Source: Lachnospiraceae bacterium (GTDB lineage Bacteria > Bacillota > Clostridia > Oscillospirales > Ruminococcaceae). From it: a stretch of 14,979 nucleotides of DNA. Shown here piece by piece: positions 14,282 to 14,979 of the stretch. The DNA is taken from contig JAMPFE010000048.1 of assembly GCA_023664705.1 (NCBI GenBank), positions 1-14,979 on the forward strand, given 5' to 3'. Numbering within the stretch: position 1 is the stretch's first letter; each line of letters starts with the position of its first letter. The position numbers and the translations under genes are program-made. The notes below the pieces were generated by a model that was not told the origin of the DNA, made no database searches, and saw only the letters and a program-made list of their open reading frames with translations.

Positions 14282-14485
14282 CTATATGACCTCCATAGCG
14301 TCGATGATTTTTTCAAACTGCTTCCGTTTAATCTGCACACGGTTTCCGTTCATAATAAGCCAGTTGGCATTTGGATTTTCCTCCGCCAACTGGCGTAGCT
14401 TCTTTTCCCCGATGCGGAAATACTTTGCGGCTTCCTCAATGGTAAGCGTGTATTTTTCTCAGATGGGAACATCTGTATAGTTCAT
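14282..14485 (-). pseudogene. xis: Tn916-family excisionase with a premature stop
   Basis: Starting at ATG 14485, with AGGAGGT just upstream, the frame reads MNYTDVPI and then TGA (14461-14459). It resumes as EKYTLTIEEAAKYFRIGEKKL, AEENPNANWLIMNGNRVQIK and a tail ending at TAG 14282. The full length is 67 codons plus stop, the same as Tn916 Xis, whose ninth residue is Trp in PIWERYTLT. A single G-to-A change (TGG to TGA) therefore explains the stop. The rest, including the winged-helix DNA-binding domain, is undamaged. No good alternative start with a ribosome site lies downstream. Xis directs Int toward excision, so the element is probably fixed in place unless the stop is read through. UGA as Trp is not plausible here, since Trp is TGG and TGA ends genes elsewhere in the window. 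Confidence 0.9.
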
Positions 14486-14556
14486 AAAAGACCTCCTATC
14501 AAACAAAAAAGCCTGTGCCAAACAAACATAAGCGTTTCAATATTCGCTATTCAGAG

Positions 14557-14916
14557 TTACACCACCACGGTTAAATCAACACTGATGGCAAGTGAACGGT
14601 CTATCTTCGGCATAATGCTTTCGGGAAGCCTGCCAAGATAATTTTCCAACCTCTGCTTATCTATGGTACGGATTTGCTCAAGCAGGACAATGGAGTTTTT
14701 CTCCAAGCCCCTAATATCCCTTACTATGGTATGGGTGGGGAGCTTTGCTTTGGTGTGTTCCTTGCCTGTAATTGCCGCCACAATGACAGTAGTGCTGTGC
14801 CTGTTGCCTGTATCGTTGGAGATAATAAGTACGGGTCGCCTGCCGCCCTGTTCTGAGCCGATAATGGGGTTTAATTTGGCGTAATATATATCGCCACGCT
14901 TGATAGTCCTTTCCAT
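14557..14916 (-). CDS. mazF: MazF/PemK-family endoribonuclease toxin
   Basis: The 119-residue protein is close to Bacillus EndoA/MazF in length and sequence: IKRGDIYYAKLNPIIGSEQGG, RRPVLIISND (27-36), VAAITGK (46-52), KLPTHT and LLEQIRTIDKQRL (78-90). By comparison with EndoA, R27 and T50 are the likely catalytic residues. Such toxins cut mRNA at short sequences and are normally held by a MazE-type antitoxin encoded just upstream. AGGAGGT precedes the ATG at 14916. Upstream only 63 bases remain in the window, and they show a hairpin rather than the end of an antitoxin gene, so no partner is seen. It is on the same strand as xis and int and 71 bases before xis, so it may help maintain the element. 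Confidence 0.9.
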   Translation of the reverse strand: MERTIKRGDIYYAKLNPIIGSEQGGRRPVLIISNDTGNRHSTTVIVAAITGKEHTKAKLPTHTIVRDIRGLEKNSIVLLEQIRTIDKQRLENYLGRLPESIMPKIDRSLAISVDLTVVV

Positions 14917-14942
14917 TGTATGTTTGACCTCCTATCTGGATT

Positions 14943-14963
14943 TAGGCAGAGCATTTCTGCCTA
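14943..14963. repeat. Inverted repeat upstream of mazF
   Basis: TAGGCAGA (14943-14950) and TCTGCCTA (14956-14963) are perfect inverted copies around a 5-base loop, 26 bases upstream of the mazF start. It may be a terminator of the preceding gene without T tract, or an operator. Confidence 0.4.
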
Positions 14964-14979
14964 TGTAGCAGCCAGACAC

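Noticed and set aside
14459..14461. UGA read as tryptophan (alternative genetic code)
   Set aside because: Other genes in the window use TGG for Trp and end with TGA (for example the restriction nuclease and the DUF262 gene), so one nonsense mutation is simpler.

Overview
The window is low-GC, with Shine-Dalgarno sites of the AGGAGG/AAGGAG type, a Tn916-type integrase module and an EndoA-like MazF. This points to a Bacillota genome, most likely a gut-type clostridium; that is inference, since no housekeeping gene is present. Nearly everything is accessory DNA: the debris of at least one mobilizable element, a defence island, a reused tRNA attachment locus and one end of a Tn916-family element.

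Left part (1-4242): the tail of an unidentified gene, two hairpin terminators, then a run of broken or fused genes. A sigma-like N-terminus is joined in frame to the C-terminal part of a C5-cytosine methyltransferase (512-1117). It is followed directly by the middle of a C5 methyltransferase (about 1087-1490). On the minus strand lie a frameshifted MobV relaxase (2918 down to about 1490), an origin-of-transfer-like inverted repeat in front of it, and a 387-residue chimera whose first ~110 residues look like the start of a DUF3987/YfjI protein and whose remainder is a tyrosine recombinase catalytic domain with all expected catalytic residues. Several deletions appear to have collapsed this element.

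Defence island (4435-11509): a divergent XRE-family regulator is followed by five closely packed same-strand genes. They are two D12-class adenine methyltransferases, an AlwI-family type IIS restriction endonuclease, an FRG-domain protein and a DUF262 protein. Spacings of -19, +16, +18 and -1 bp suggest a single transcription unit. The first three genes are a textbook type IIS restriction-modification system. The FRG-DUF262 pair, joined by a TAATG overlap and without the usual DUF1524 nuclease partner, is the best candidate for a little-described anti-phage module.

Attachment locus (11510-12846): a gene-free, AT-rich stretch. It holds two imperfect copies, 309 bp apart, of the 3' end of a tRNA-like sequence with its terminator, flanked by 11-bp-period direct repeats that look like integrase arm sites. 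Further right are two palindromes 21 bp apart just upstream of a good promoter with no recognisable gene behind it.

Right part (12847-14979): the integration module of a Tn916-family element on the minus strand (mazF-like toxin, xis, int). The xis gene has an in-frame TGA at codon 9 where Tn916 Xis has Trp, so excision is probably crippled. The rest of this element lies beyond the right edge.
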